The notes under the pieces are model-generated. The model worked only from the letters and a program-made list of their open reading frames with translations. It was not told where the DNA came from and ran no database searches. Below, in pieces: positions 51,324 through 62,201 of a stretch of DNA of 64,000 nucleotides (position 1 is the stretch's first letter; every line of letters starts with the position of its first letter). Source of the stretch: Leidyana gryllorum EB-2025a. Its lineage: Eukaryota; Apicomplexa. Made by a program: the position numbers and the translations under genes. Where the stretch lies: positions 1-64,000 of the forward strand of contig JBLWGC010000211.1 in the NCBI GenBank assembly GCA_048772705.1, read 5' to 3'.

Positions 51324-53954
51324 TCACGTTGGAACTTTGTTGTCGTCTTTGTCTTCTTCACAACCTCCCACATGCTGCTGCTGCTTATTATTGTTATCTT
51401 CAGCATCGCCGTGTTGCAGATGAACAATTTGCGCACTGTCTTCGCAAGGATCATTTTCCTGATGATCGTTAGGCCCCCCGTCACCCCAAAGGCTTTCTTG
51501 CGGCGTTTCTCCGAAGTCCCAGTCATCTGAACCGCTGTCATCGGCCGCTTTGGGTGTCTCCACCGCACCCTTCTTTGCTGCGTCGTTGCCCTCCTCACCA
51601 AATTCTCCTTTATCCAGATCCGGGCTCTTGGGCGGCCACTCCTCGTCCCCTGTTTGAAATGCAGGCGCAGTTGTTGCACCAGGGGCGAAGGTCTCTGGGT
51701 CCCGGAATTGGTCCGCAGTGTCTGTTGGCCAACTCTCCCGCCTTTCACTGGTGATTGAAGGAGCTGCGGCCTCCTCCGGAGGCGGCGGGTCAGGTTTATA
51801 TCGCGCGGCGCGCAGCTCCTCGGGGATTTCCACCCCGGAGGCTGTCAGCACTCTTTCGAGCGCGTCCAGACGAGATACAAACTCTTCCCCAGCGACCAAA
51901 AGGGTCAGAGCAATACCTGTGGGACGCTTTAAAAGCAGCCAACTCGTGTGTGTGTGTCACCTACCATTGGCTCCAGCACGGCCCGTGCGGCCACATTGAT
52001 TGACATAATCTGACATTTCGCGAGGTACTCCATAGTTCACCACCGCATACACCCGCTTGAAGTCGATACCACGACCCAGCAGATTGGTTGATATAAGTAT
52101 ATTTATTAGTCCCTTTTCGAACTTCCTCATGACCTGACAGATAATGTCAAGAAGGCTCGACAGCGGCGGCGGCTGCCTACTCACCTGCTCTCTCTCGTCT
52201 TGACGCTGCTCACCGTGGATGAGTGCGCAAAGGTGGTTCGGTAACTCTCTCTTGAGAGCCTCTTCGACGACAAAGAGGTCTAAGGGTGAGTGAGTCTCTC
52301 GTCCCTGGACGAAAGTAAGATTGGGTGCTCACCTGCTCGAAATGTTGTGAAGACAATGACGCGGTACTCGGGAATCGGTCTCAGGAAGTCGATGAGTGCT
52401 GTGAGTCTGTCCTCTTTTCTGTTGACAGTGATGAAACGATGTTCAATGGTCTCGATAGTGTGCGCTTCTTCGGTCCCAATCGTCATTCGAATCGGAGGAG
52501 TGTCGAAGAGGTGGTGCGAGAGGCTGTTGACCTCCGGATTCCAGGTGGCCGTCCACAGAAGTGTTTGACGATCGGGCCGAATATGTCTGCCAATGCGCAA
52601 TAGATCTCTGTGGAATCCGCGGTCCAGCAGTCGATCAGCTTCATCGATTACAAAGTATGTCACATCGCACAGCTCGACCTTTCCCTTCTGCAAGACTGGA
52701 TGGGAGAGGAATTGGCAAAAATGACTCACCGAGACAAAGTCCAATAGCCGGCCTGGTGCGGCGATAAGAACGTGACACTTGGCTTGATTGAATGCATCTT
52801 CGACCACCATACGGTTCCCCTGTCCTCCGATGAGAAGAATTGATTTGTAGCCGAGAAGGTCTAAGAACTCATTGGCTTCAGTCTGAATTTGAGTACATAA
52901 TTCTCGAGTGGGAGCGAGTATTAGTGCTCGAGGCCTCTTCGGCTTAATTGGCAACAATTCTTCGTTGGCCTCCAAGTGGGACAAGAGAGGCACGACATAA
53001 GTCAAAGTCTTTCCCGTGCCGGTTTCCCCGACGGCTATCAGGTTGTGACCTGAACAGACTATAGGCCATCCTTGCGCCTGGATACTCGTGGGAGCTCCGA
53101 ACTTTCCCTGTAGTTTCTCGGTGACATCGGTTCTGAACCCCGCGACATCGAACACCACACACGGGTTCGGGGGGTCAACTGCGGACAGAGTATACAATCA
53201 ACAGCAGTTTCCTACGAGTGAACTCACCCGCAAATGGGCCGTCCAACTTGACTTTATAGCGTTCGCGCATCGCCTCTGCCTCCGCAGGAGCCATTGCAGC
53301 CACTGCTGGTGCTGGACGGTGAGTGTCCCTCACAAAGGGGGCGAACTGAGAACTATCCAATACGGGCATTGCTGCGAGAGCCCAGGGTTTGGGTGACCGG
53401 TTTCTGCGGGTCGCGTTGGCATCATAGGGCTTCTCTCCATAGCGAACCCGCGGCTCTGGCAGATGATATACGGGGCGGGGCGGGGCCGCCAGGCCGTAGT
53501 GCATTGGCATTTGAGGTGGGCCTGGAGGCCCATGATAATGAGAGTAGCGCCCGCCTGGTTGCGGGAAGGCGGACACTGGGGCTGCTGAGTAGTAGGCGGA
53601 GGAGGGACGGTGCAGATAAGGACTCATCGACCGTGAGTGGACCCAGTGTTCGGGTGGAACGCGACCATGCTGCTGCTGTTGCGGCGGCGGATACATACTA
53701 CGATAATGAGGGGGCGGCAAATACGGAGGGGGAGGATACTCAGTTGCTGGGGGGTGGTAGGAGGGCCGTCCCCCCCAGCCTTCATGATACTCGTCTGGTC
53801 CCCACCCAGGTTCTGCTCGCCTGGAAGGCCTCTCGCGTGGTTGCGAACGAGAGCGGCGGGTGCGTCTCCGTCTCCTTTCCGGATAGGGGGAGCTACTGGA
53901 GTCGGAAGAACTTTCGTAGTCGTGGGAACTCCGGCCCCGCACCCTCCTAGCCAT
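51324..53954 (-). CDS. DEAD-box RNA helicase, DBP2/DDX5-like
   Basis: Six exons with introns of about 31-54 nt. About 800 aa. The N-terminus of about 240 aa is Arg/Ser- then Pro/Tyr-rich. The helicase core has the Q motif (FGAPTSIQAQGWP), motif I AVGETGTGKT, PTRELCTQ, GGQG, DEADRLLDRGF (motif II), TATW (motif III), STNLLGRGID and motif VI NQCGRTGRAG. Motif VI is normally HRxGRTGR, so the first two residues are changed. The C-terminus is acidic, Asp/Asn/Gln-rich. DBP2-type helicases remodel nuclear RNPs. The start is 41 bp from the divergent MFS gene and its stop is 22 bp from the Rab stop. Confidence 0.85.
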
Positions 53955-53995
53955 CGTGTTGTTGTTCTTCTTGGGGAAGAGCGCCCGAAAAAGGC

Positions 53996-55312
53996 ATGAC
54001 ACTTATTGTCGGACGGATTGCAACTACGCTGCTCTTCCTGAATCTCGGGTTTGCGGTCGGGGTGTGGGTTAGCTCAATACCCGACTTGAAGGAAGCCTTC
54101 AATTTGAATGGCAGTCAGCTCGGGTTCATGATTTTCCTCTCCGGAATCGGAGCAGGCGGAATGGCCTTTCCGTTCGGATGGGCTATCGACAAGTTTGGTC
54201 CCCAAGCGATCGTCTATTGCAGTTTCGTAGTTAGCCAACTGCTCTATATGTGGCTACCGAAGATAGCAGCGGCTGGTTTCAGACCCTACGCGTACTTGTT
54301 TCTACTCAGTGTTACATCGGCGGGCGGCGGTATAGCCATGAATACGCGGGCCAGCGAAGTCGAGGTTCTCTGGGGTTCGCCCGTGATGTCCAGCTTCCAC
54401 GCCGCGTTCAGTCTGGGGGGTGTCCTTGGGTCTGCGCTGTATGCGGGTCTATTGAAACTCGGGCTAACATGGCCCGCTGCATATCCTATGCTGTGCCTAT
54501 TTACTGCTTGCACAACCTTCACTGCCGCCTCCTTCATGAATAGCGGCGTAGATAGATCCCTAATCCTCCGCGAGCCCTGCACTCCCATCTCGCCCACCTC
54601 CTGGCGCAGCTACGTGGATATCGTTGTGCTGTGTCTGGGCTGTATCAATTTTCTCGCCATGATGACTGAGGGCGCTATTGGCGACTGGACGTCCCTATAT
54701 TTTCAAGAGGTGGCTCACACGCCGCCCTACATGGCCCCCTTGGGCTACACCAGCTACGCATGTGCTATGGCGTCCCTTCGATTCATGGGCGACCTCATTA
54801 TTGGCCGATTCGGACGCCGGAACGTCTTTAGAGCGGGCGGCGCGTTGGCCTTCTGTGGCTTGGCCACCATGCTGACCTTTCCCTACTTCAAGCCGGACCT
54901 AGTTGCTCTCGTCCTAGTGGGCTGTGGAATGTCCAACATGGTGCCTATCGTCATGTCAAGTGCAGCAGCTCGAGGAGGCCGAGACGGGCCCGGCTTGGCC
55001 ATTGCTACTGCCTCAGTCATGGGCCAAGTGGGACTCCTCGCTGGCCCCTGCATCATTGGCTTCCTCGCTGACTACGCCGGAACCTTGCGGATAGCTCTCT
55101 GCACCTTGCTCGGGACTACTCTCTTGATCATGGCTGGGGCAGGGCTGGTGGTGGAGGTGAAGCCTCTCCCCACCTCAGATACGCAGAACATTGAGATTCT
55201 CATTGACCCAGCTGAATGCATGAGCTCTTCGAACGTTGCTTATGCTGCCTACGAAGACATGGGAGGAGAAGCGAGTACGCGAGCACCCAGCTTCGCAGCC
55301 CTTCAAAAGTGA
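53996..55312 (+). CDS. MFS transporter, YbjJ-like
   Basis: Intronless, 438 aa, about 12 hydrophobic segments. The first is RIATTLLFLNLGFAVGVW. The loop AIDKFGPQAIV is an MFS motif-A variant. AFSLGGVLGSALYAGLLKLG and NFLAMMTEGAIGDWTSLYFQE resemble the bacterial YbjJ subfamily, whose substrates are poorly known. The absence of introns, where neighbours have several, and the bacterial-like signature allow for horizontal origin. The stop is 10 bp before the ATG of PPIL4, so the downstream leader acceptor must lie at or inside this gene's end. Confidence 0.8.
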   Translation: MTLIVGRIATTLLFLNLGFAVGVWVSSIPDLKEAFNLNGSQLGFMIFLSGIGAGGMAFPFGWAIDKFGPQAIVYCSFVVSQLLYMWLPKIAAAGFRPYAYLFLLSVTSAGGGIAMNTRASEVEVLWGSPVMSSFHAAFSLGGVLGSALYAGLLKLGLTWPAAYPMLCLFTACTTFTAASFMNSGVDRSLILREPCTPISPTSWRSYVDIVVLCLGCINFLAMMTEGAIGDWTSLYFQEVAHTPPYMAPLGYTSYACAMASLRFMGDLIIGRFGRRNVFRAGGALAFCGLATMLTFPYFKPDLVALVLVGCGMSNMVPIVMSSAAARGGRDGPGLAIATASVMGQVGLLAGPCIIGFLADYAGTLRIALCTLLGTTLLIMAGAGLVVEVKPLPTSDTQNIEILIDPAECMSSSNVAYAAYEDMGGEASTRAPSFAALQK

Positions 55313-55322
55313 ATTTTTCGCC

Positions 55323-56711
55323 ATGTCAGTATTGGTAGAGACCTCAGTTGGTGACTTGACCATTGATTTGTTCGTCGATGACGCTCCACTCATCGTTACA
55401 AACTTCCTAAAGCTCTGCAAGATCAAATACTACAACAACTGCATATTCCATCACATCGAACAAGACTTTGTTGCCATCTGTGGTACCGAAAAAGGCGCTG
55501 GCTTAGTCGCTCCACGCAATAAGGATGACAATGTATCGGGACCCACAGTCTGGGGCCTCCTCGACCAACGATTTGCGGGCCTCTTCGATGACAAACCTGA
55601 GGAACAGTACGTAAAGTACCTCCCAGACTCAATTTCGGACAAGTATAAGCATGACCGCGTCGGGATAGTCGCCACTGCCAATGAGCGCCACCATCAAAAC
55701 GGAGCCACCTTCTACATCACGCTGGCCAAAAATCTGAGCTCCCTCAACGGCAAACACACCATCTTTGGCATCGTCGTCGAAGGCATTGATGATGTGCTCC
55801 GCACCATCAACAAAATACCCGTTGACGAGCGTCACAGACCCCTCCAACCCGTCCGAATCCGCCACACACTCGTCCTTGAAGACCCTCTACCGGATCCACC
55901 ACATCTCAAAAGACTGGTGCCCTCCCGATCACCCACTCCTGTCCGTGATGCCAAGCTTTCAACCCTCCGTACCAAGGACGACGAATTGAGAGTGCTGGAA
56001 CGCATCAGTGAAGGAGAAGCGCGCTCCCGCGCGATCGCCCTGGAGATCTTGGGCGACATACCCGATGCTGACATGAAACCCCCCGATAATGTGCTCTTCT
56101 TGTGCAAGTTGAATTCCTACACGGAAGAGGAGGACCTCAAAACTATATTCAGCCAGTACGTCATCGCTGTGTTCGTTCGTAAACATACACACTATCTTTC
56201 AGGTTCGGCAAAATACTGTCATGCAACATCATTCGCGACTGGAAGACAGGCGACTCCCTTCAATACGGATTTATCGAATTTGAAGACGTCAAATCATGTG
56301 AAACAGCGTACTTCAAGATGCAAGACGTGCTCATTGATGATCGCAGGTAACCATTCCTTTCTCTGTGGCCTTCTCCATACGTTTCCCAGGATCCACGTCG
56401 ACTTCTGTCAATCAGTCTCTCGGCAATGGTTCCAGAGTCAGCGTGCGGGTAATCGGGGGACCAGACAGGACTTTATGGACATCCAACAATTGGTGGATGG
56501 ACATGCTGCCAACGGGCCCCCGGCCAAACGGCCAATCACCGAGCGACCCCGCATCGACAAAGGCCCTTACCATTCGGGTCGAAACCATCGAGACGCTGGG
56601 TCTCGCGATCGGGGTCGGGACAGAGAACGCGATCGTGATAGGGACCGCGACCGCCACCGCCATTCCAGATCTCACGACCGATATCGGGATCGCAGAGACT
56701 ATCCCGCATAA
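55323..56711 (+). CDS. PPIL4: PPIL4-like cyclophilin with RRM
   Basis: Three exons; introns 56156-56202 and 56347-56389. Start at [17 protein letters not shown] (ATG 55323). The cyclophilin domain, about residues 1-165, has [37 protein letters not shown] and [12 protein letters not shown]. The usual active-site Arg and Trp positions look altered, as in PPIL4 relatives. An RRM follows at about 235-315 ([32 protein letters not shown]), then a tail of alternating Arg/Asp and Ser. PPIL4 associates with spliceosomes. Stop is 12 bp from the convergent NOB1 stop. Confidence 0.88.
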   Translation: MSVLVETSVGDLTIDLFVDDAPLIVTNFLKLCKIKYYNNCIFHHIEQDFVAICGTEKGAGLVAPRNKDDNVSGPTVWGLLDQRFAGLFDDKPEEQYVKYLPDSISDKYKHDRVGIVATANERHHQNGATFYITLAKNLSSLNGKHTIFGIVVEGIDDVLRTINKIPVDERHRPLQPVRIRHTLVLEDPLPDPPHLKRLVPSRSPTPVRDAKLSTLRTKDDELRVLERISEGEARSRAIALEILGDIPDADMKPPDNVLFLCKLNSYTEEEDLKTIFSQYVIAVFVRKHTHYLSGSAKYCHATSFATGRQATPFNTDLSNLKTSNHVKQRTSRCKTCSLMIAGNHSFLCGLLHTFPRIHVDFCQSVSRQWFQSQRAGNRGTRQDFMDIQQLVDGHAANGPPAKRPITERPRIDKGPYHSGRNHRDAGSRDRGRDRERDRDRDRDRHRHSRSHDRYRDRRDYPA

Positions 56712-56723
56712 TAGTCTGAGCCC

Positions 56724-57866
56724 TCAACGACGTTTGGCCTCCTTACGCACCGCAAAAGAGTCCCCCGTGGCCCACTGGTCCTGCGAAACCACCATATGAG
56801 CATAAGGGGTACTCCCACTTGACGGACTTACAAATGCATAAGCTTCCCGCTCCTTCCGCATGACATTCTCGCGATGTCGTGCCTCACGATCACGACCACC
56901 CATCCATTGCATGTCCTCTGTATATAGGACGCTCTTGTCCTTCAATAACGTAACATTGAGTAGAAGATAGTATGAAAATAGTACCTGATGCTTCCCGCCC
57001 TTGGGAATCGCTTGCTTGAAGATAGTTCCACGCAGACGTGGCTGCCCTTTGCTGATGTATACTGTGCGCTTTCCATTGTGATCTGTGAAAACGGGAACTC
57101 GACGCATTGTCTGGTGCCCACAAGAAGCGCAAAACTTGTTGTCACCCCGCTCTGACAACTTCTTGCAACTCCTGATTGTGACAAACAAATGTGGTCTTAC
57201 AATCTGTTATGGTACTTACGTGCAAACTTGCGTCCATTGCTTCAGACGAGTGATACGCTTCCCAGTAGGTGTCGTGATAGCAATCCCAGACAAGAGTAAT
57301 ACGTTTTGAATTGCAAAGTCTCCAGTTATGCATGAGACCGCAGCAGGAGCGTCTTCAACTTGTTTCGTTCTGCTCTTGCTGAATTGGAAATTCTCAGCCG
57401 TCATCCATTCCCCGTTACCATCATCTTCATCGTAGCCTGGAGCAATACCACTTTCAACCGCAATTGGACTGCTGTCCATTTGCGCGTCAATCGAATCACG
57501 CTCCTGACGTTTCCGAGCTGGAGGCTGAGTCACCGTCAGTGCTTCTCGCACGTCTTGCTCGGACCGTAAAGGCTCTCCTATCAACTTCTGATGATACACT
57601 GCCAATGCAGCAACCAGTTTGTCAACCGTCGATAGAGCCCCCAGGTCTCCGCTCAGCTGTGCTATCTGCTCCACATATTTGATAGCTGCTTCATCTGGCT
57701 GTTCCACATGCAAAAAGGAACCCATCACTTCCAGATGCTCTCTCCCGCGCCCATCCTTGACTTCTTGAAGTACCTGGCCAGGGCATACGTATTTGACCGT
57801 CGGATCGAAGAAATTCCCGTGACGCACAATGGCGCCAGTATCTACGACTACCACCCTTTCTGCCAT
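56724..57866 (-). CDS. NOB1: NOB1, 20S pre-rRNA endonuclease
   Basis: Three exons; introns 57172-57219 and 56934-56984. The second is 51 nt and stop-free in frame. About 350 aa. The PIN domain starts VVVDTGAIVRHG (first catalytic Asp), with VLQEVKD, and ends SCITGDFAIQNVLL (late acidic residues). Then a zinc ribbon: CTSCKKL, then KFCASCGHQTM. Then the PKGGKH segment. NOB1 makes the final cut generating the 3' end of 18S rRNA in late 40S particles. Its start lies 102 bp from the divergent protease. Confidence 0.9.
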
Positions 57867-57932
57867 CCGTGTTCAGCAATTTTTAGGGATTTTCGCAACC
57901 ATATTCAACCAATCATTGACTAGATAGCCGAG

Positions 57933-57948
57933 CACACGTGTGTTTGCC
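57933..57948. promoter_or_regulatory. GCACACGTGTGTTTGC palindrome-type motif
   Basis: It lies in the 102-bp space between NOB1 and the protease, ending 20 nt before the protease ATG. Core CACACGTGTG, as at 24993 and 62188. Confidence 0.5.
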
Positions 57949-57968
57949 GTTAACTGATCAGTCAGTTA

Positions 57969-60179
57969 ATGATGCTAGTGCATTTTTCACTTCTTATATC
58001 TATCGCTATTGCATCAGCACATCAACAGGCGACTACTCGACGATTATCAGCTGAAACTGAAGCTTTAGTCAATTCACGGTTGATCTTTGTCTACGACGAT
58101 GGTGAATGCCGCGAATTAGAGGGCCTTCAGGAATATGGACCAAACTTCGAAGTGCCAGGCGATATGCCCTATCACCGGATGCGCGCACTGGGTGAACTGG
58201 AGCGTCGTATCACGGAACAGTGGAAAGAACGTGCGGACTACCGGGATCGCACTCGGTCCCTCGAACAGATATCCCACCCGCCTGCCGTGCGCACTGTTTA
58301 TCTTGAAGCTTTACAAATGGAGATAGCCAATGTACCTGAGGGTATGTCCCTCCGAGATCTTGAACAGATAGCACATGACTTGCCGTGTGTGAAATTCGTA
58401 TCCCGAGACGATGTGAAATTCGCTGAACCAGAACCAGTAGAAAATGTTGACGCAGACCTCCTATTGAAGAATCAAGACGAAGATCGGAGCACAGAGAGCT
58501 ACCAAAGCGGTCCTCCATCGGATCCCCTCTGGCGATATCAATGGGGCTTACAAAAGGGTGACGAGGACAGTTATGGGATCAATGCAGAAGCTGTATGGAA
58601 TGATTATGATTGGAGGGGATCTCCGAATATGGTGATAGCCATCATTGATTCCGGATGCAACCTCAATCATCCAGATATGACCGGGAAGTTCTGGCGGAAC
58701 CCTGGCGAAACGGATTGCAATGATGGAATTGATAATGATGGCAACGGCTTCATCGATGATTGCTGGGGCTGGGATTTCGTGGAGGAGGACAACGAACCTC
58801 AGGCAAAAGGAACTTCCCATGGAACTGCAGCCGCAGGAATCATAGCTGCTCGATCCAATAATACCGAAGGAGTTGTTGGCGTTTGTTGGGAATGCCAGCT
58901 GATGTGCTTGAGATTCATATCGAACACTGAAGGCACTGTGGCTAACGAGGTCCGGGCCATCGACTACGCTGTCCGCATGGGAGCAAAGATATCGAACAAT
59001 TCTTACGGAGGATATGCTCACTCGTAAGTATACCTGATCTACAGATCGCATTCTCCCTTAGGGGTAGCCGAGTTGAACAAGAAGCCATAGAGCGGGCCAA
59101 TAAGAAAGGACACCTATTCGTCACCTCTGCGGGCAATAATAATATCGGCACAGATGCTTCGGAGTGAGTTGGGATGATTTGCTGGCACATCACTCCTTGC
59201 AGGTACATCCATACACCCTCAGGGTACCCTGTTGCAAACATTCTTGCTGTTGGGGCATCTACCGAGAGCGGTCGCAAGACCTCTTTTTCCAATTGGGGAG
59301 CCCAAACCGTACACATGTTCGCGCCTGGTCGAAATGTCATTTCGACTGGTCGTGATGGTTATCTCATCAATCAAGGAACTAGCTTCGCTGCTCCACATGT
59401 GGCCGGGGTTGCTGGATTGATATGGTCGAAATTCCCTCAATTGTCGTCTGACGACATTGTCAGTGTGTTGATGGACTCCTGTCGAACAGCTGTCAATTTG
59501 AGTGAGTTAAGAACGGGTGATCTTGGAACACATAGACTTGTCAGAGGGTTTGGCCAAGTGTGGCGGAGTTGTCAATGCTGAGCTGGCGTTCCGAAGGGCA
59601 GAGCAGTTGGCAATGGAGAAGGACGAACAGACGGCAAGAAACGGTGCTTCCGTTCCGTCGGTTACATACTCCACGATTCAGGATACACTACGTAAGCTAC
59701 CTTCCATACTACGACCTGTTATTACTGCTATCTCTCGAATGCCCCCTCTGGGCCCTCCTATAACTTTTCCGGGGGAGGCGGCGCTGAAAGATGCTTTCGA
59801 CCAAGGCTTACTGCCTCCCAGTCGTCGTCGTCCCCTGGCTGCTCTACCAATGCCAGTCTTTCCACCAATCACCGCTCCAACCTTTCCACCACTCTCCGCA
59901 TCATCTTTCCAATTGCCAAGTTGGCCTACCTTGACGCCATTGAATCCCGTCGCTGTACCGCCTTTGCCAGTTCTTGGAGTTCAGGAAAGCAATGACGACA
60001 TCACCGGTTTTGATTCGACTGCGGCGGGCAAGGAACACTCAGGAGACTACGACTGGCAGCGGCTATTCGACTGCAAATTGTTTGCTGGTCGTGAGCACTG
60101 CCGCTACATCGGAGATCGTAAGTCGGAGGGTGTCCGGGTAGCCCGGGCGGAACGAATGCTGAAGCTAAAAGGCAGCTGA
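57969..60179 (+). CDS. Secreted subtilisin-like serine protease (S8)
   Basis: Introns 59028-59061, 59164-59202 and 59502-59535. Signal peptide MMLVHFSLLISIAIASA, a pro-region to about 180, then the S8 domain: Asp in AIIDSGCNLNHPD, His in GTSHGTAAAG, oxyanion Asn in SAGNNN, Ser in GTSFAAPHVAG. An Asp/Asn-rich insert (NDGIDNDGNGFIDDC) looks like a calcium-binding loop. The C-terminus is Pro-rich, then Cys-containing (FDCKLFAGREHCRYIG). An extra intron at 60118-60164 would extend the protein to a stop at 60268, adding two cysteines. Such proteases are a known secreted class in Perkinsus. Likely role: secreted digestion or processing of host or own proteins. Confidence 0.88.
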
Positions 60180-60276
60180 ACAAGGAGACCAAGGAGCGGT
60201 GCGGGTGGAACTGGACTATACATACGTGTGACTTCGCTCTACTCTTTTACCTACTGTCTGCCTTTTGAGATGAGTA

Positions 60277-61332
60277 TTGCTTACAGAAGATGGAGATGGG
60301 TTGGAGGTTGCCCCACCTGCGGTGGTTGCATTCTCCCCTCTCCCTATTACGTCTGAGCCTGATCTGCAGGCACACGTCACTGGAGCCGCCCCTCCTCCGC
60401 CCCCAGTGGTGTTGGGCGGTGGAAGAATTTCAGCGTCCGCGAATCCAAATACGTTGGCAGGGTGGTTCTCCAATCTGGTACTCAGCCCCACCCCCCCTAG
60501 CGGAGTCACGAACGTCTTGAATAGCTTGAGAGCTGGTGGATGGGGGATGAGCGCGCCACTATCCGAGAGTCATGGCCACCATAATGTGCGAGTCGCGGGC
60601 GTTGGTCAGGTGCGTTTCTTACAGCTTTGTCTCCCCACTTGCCACTAGGTACCCACCGAGGGCCATACTTCGTTGGCTGTGGATTTGTTGAACAGCACTG
60701 GTATTAGCGTCAATCCGAGTGAATTGGCTCTTGATCCGTATGCGGCTTACGCTGGAGGTGTCACAGCTTCGCTGCCAGCTACTTACGGGGATCTCTGGGC
60801 ACCAGGTATTAGAGCCTCCACCTTGGCGCATGGCGGCGCTCTCACTGACTGGCTCCCAGTTGCACGACGGATTGCCCGTGCTCCCTTCAATGGCGTTCTC
60901 GACTTTGTGTCGGCGGGAATGCAGCGCTTCCCTCATCACGCAGTATCGAGGCACATGGATACCAGCGGAGGACTGTATTCCTTTGTTCCACCCCACTACA
61001 TGATCGGCAATAATGGCCTATCGGCCTTATATCCATTCACGTCCCCTTTTCTGAGTGGATTCGCAGTTGGCGACAACGAGAATCTGCTAGAAACAGTGCT
61101 ACGGGAGACCGAAGGTGACGATGAGAAGCGAATACAGTGGAACGACGACGACCTGACTGCATTCGTGGATTTCGAGAAGTATCTAAGCCTCGGGGCACGA
61201 CAGAGTCGAGGAATTGAGAACTACGTTGTCGCAAGTGAGGACTGTGTAGATGCCGCGTTCGAGGAGTCTGGACCAGAGCTCCCGATCTTAGAGACCTCGG
61301 CAACTTTCTTCTTAAAGTTGTTGAGGAAGTGA
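60277..61332 (+). CDS. Proline-rich protein, start unresolved
   Basis: Two exons; intron 60610-60648. The first exon reads EDGDGLEVAPPAV and includes a PPPPP run; its 5' end follows TTACAG, so it may be an internal exon. The second exon encodes about 220 aa of mixed composition (VDLLNSTGISVNPSELALDPYAAY, WNDDDLTAFVDFEKYLSL). No known domain. It could be a separate gene or 3' exons of the protease gene immediately upstream; I could not find a frame-consistent splice joining them. Confidence 0.45.
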
Positions 61333-61364
61333 AGGTGTTGCTAGTTAGTTATTTTTCATGAACT

Positions 61365-62174
61365 TCACTTAAGAGAAGGTGGTAGAGAAACGTTCGATGC
61401 TGCTGGTCCCGAGGAAGCTGGTACCCGACTGCCTGTTTGGGTTGTCGATTGAGGACTTGACGGTCGTTGTACTGGGACGATCTGCTGCGCAGGACTGGGA
61501 GTCGGATGTGTTGGGGTGGACACTGGCACTCGTTGAGTAGTTTCAGCGATAAGTGGGCGTTTTTGAGACGTAGTCGCAATGGGAGCAGGACGGGGACGTG
61601 ATTCTGCGACAACGGTCTGAGACGTTGCAAGACCGGCTGGCCTTGTTTCAGCAAGAACAGGTCGGGGAGGTGAGAGGGGAGTCGACGCTGGTCCGGGCAA
61701 CCGGTATGCTGGTGTCGCTACAGGTGATGAAACTGGTGCTTGGTAGGCCGGTTGGGCTGGAGGCACAACCGGCGTAGATTGGGGAGCGTCAAATGGCAGG
61801 GTGGGAGCTATTGCAGGCGTGGTGAGCGCCAGCGAATTTGTTTCGCCAGGCGGCAGGAGGAAGGGGTACTGCCATGCTCGCTTCAGTGGCTCTAAGAAAT
61901 TGAATGCCGGTCCTGTGTTGATGGGAGACAGAGGGGGAAACCAGTCAGGCAGCGGTCGGGGGGGCGGTGGAGGGATCGGAGGGGCAAAGTGTGTGTCTTG
62001 GCCGAATGTGGTCGGATAGAAGTAGGCTACCCTCAAATGCGGAGGCGGTAGCCTCAACGGAGCCAAATTCCAGTTCTTCGGCCTGAGCATTCTCAAAGGT
62101 GATGGTGCTTCCTCATTGGTGGCGATCTGTGCTGCGGAAATAGCGATAAGGCAGGAAGATGTGTACCTGAACAT
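61365..62174 (-). CDS. Secreted proline-rich protein
   Basis: No intron. Start taken at ATG 62174; the upstream in-frame GTG lies in the palindrome. Signal peptide MFRYTSSCLIAISAAQ. The mature protein of about 250 aa is Pro/Ala/Thr/Ser-rich with LRPKNWNLAPLRLPPPHLRVAYF near the start, and no folded domain is evident. It is probably an extended or glycosylated surface or wall protein. It shares the proline-rich style of the neighbouring plus-strand protein and converges on it with 32 bp between stops. Confidence 0.6.
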   Translation of the reverse strand: MFRYTSSCLIAISAAQIATNEEAPSPLRMLRPKNWNLAPLRLPPPHLRVAYFYPTTFGQDTHFAPPIPPPPPRPLPDWFPPLSPINTGPAFNFLEPLKRAWQYPFLLPPGETNSLALTTPAIAPTLPFDAPQSTPVVPPAQPAYQAPVSSPVATPAYRLPGPASTPLSPPRPVLAETRPAGLATSQTVVAESRPRPAPIATTSQKRPLIAETTQRVPVSTPTHPTPSPAQQIVPVQRPSSPQSTTQTGSRVPASSGPAASNVSLPPSLK

Positions 62175-62187
62175 TGGGTATATGTGG

Positions 62188-62201
62188 ACACACACGTGTG
62201 C
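62188..62201. promoter_or_regulatory. GCACACGTGTGTGT motif in a 26-bp intergenic gap
   Basis: On the minus strand this motif fills most of the gap between the stop of the EF-hand-like gene (62201) and the ATG at 62174, ending 13 nt before that ATG. It is the third case of the core close to the start of a signal-peptide gene. Confidence 0.5.
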
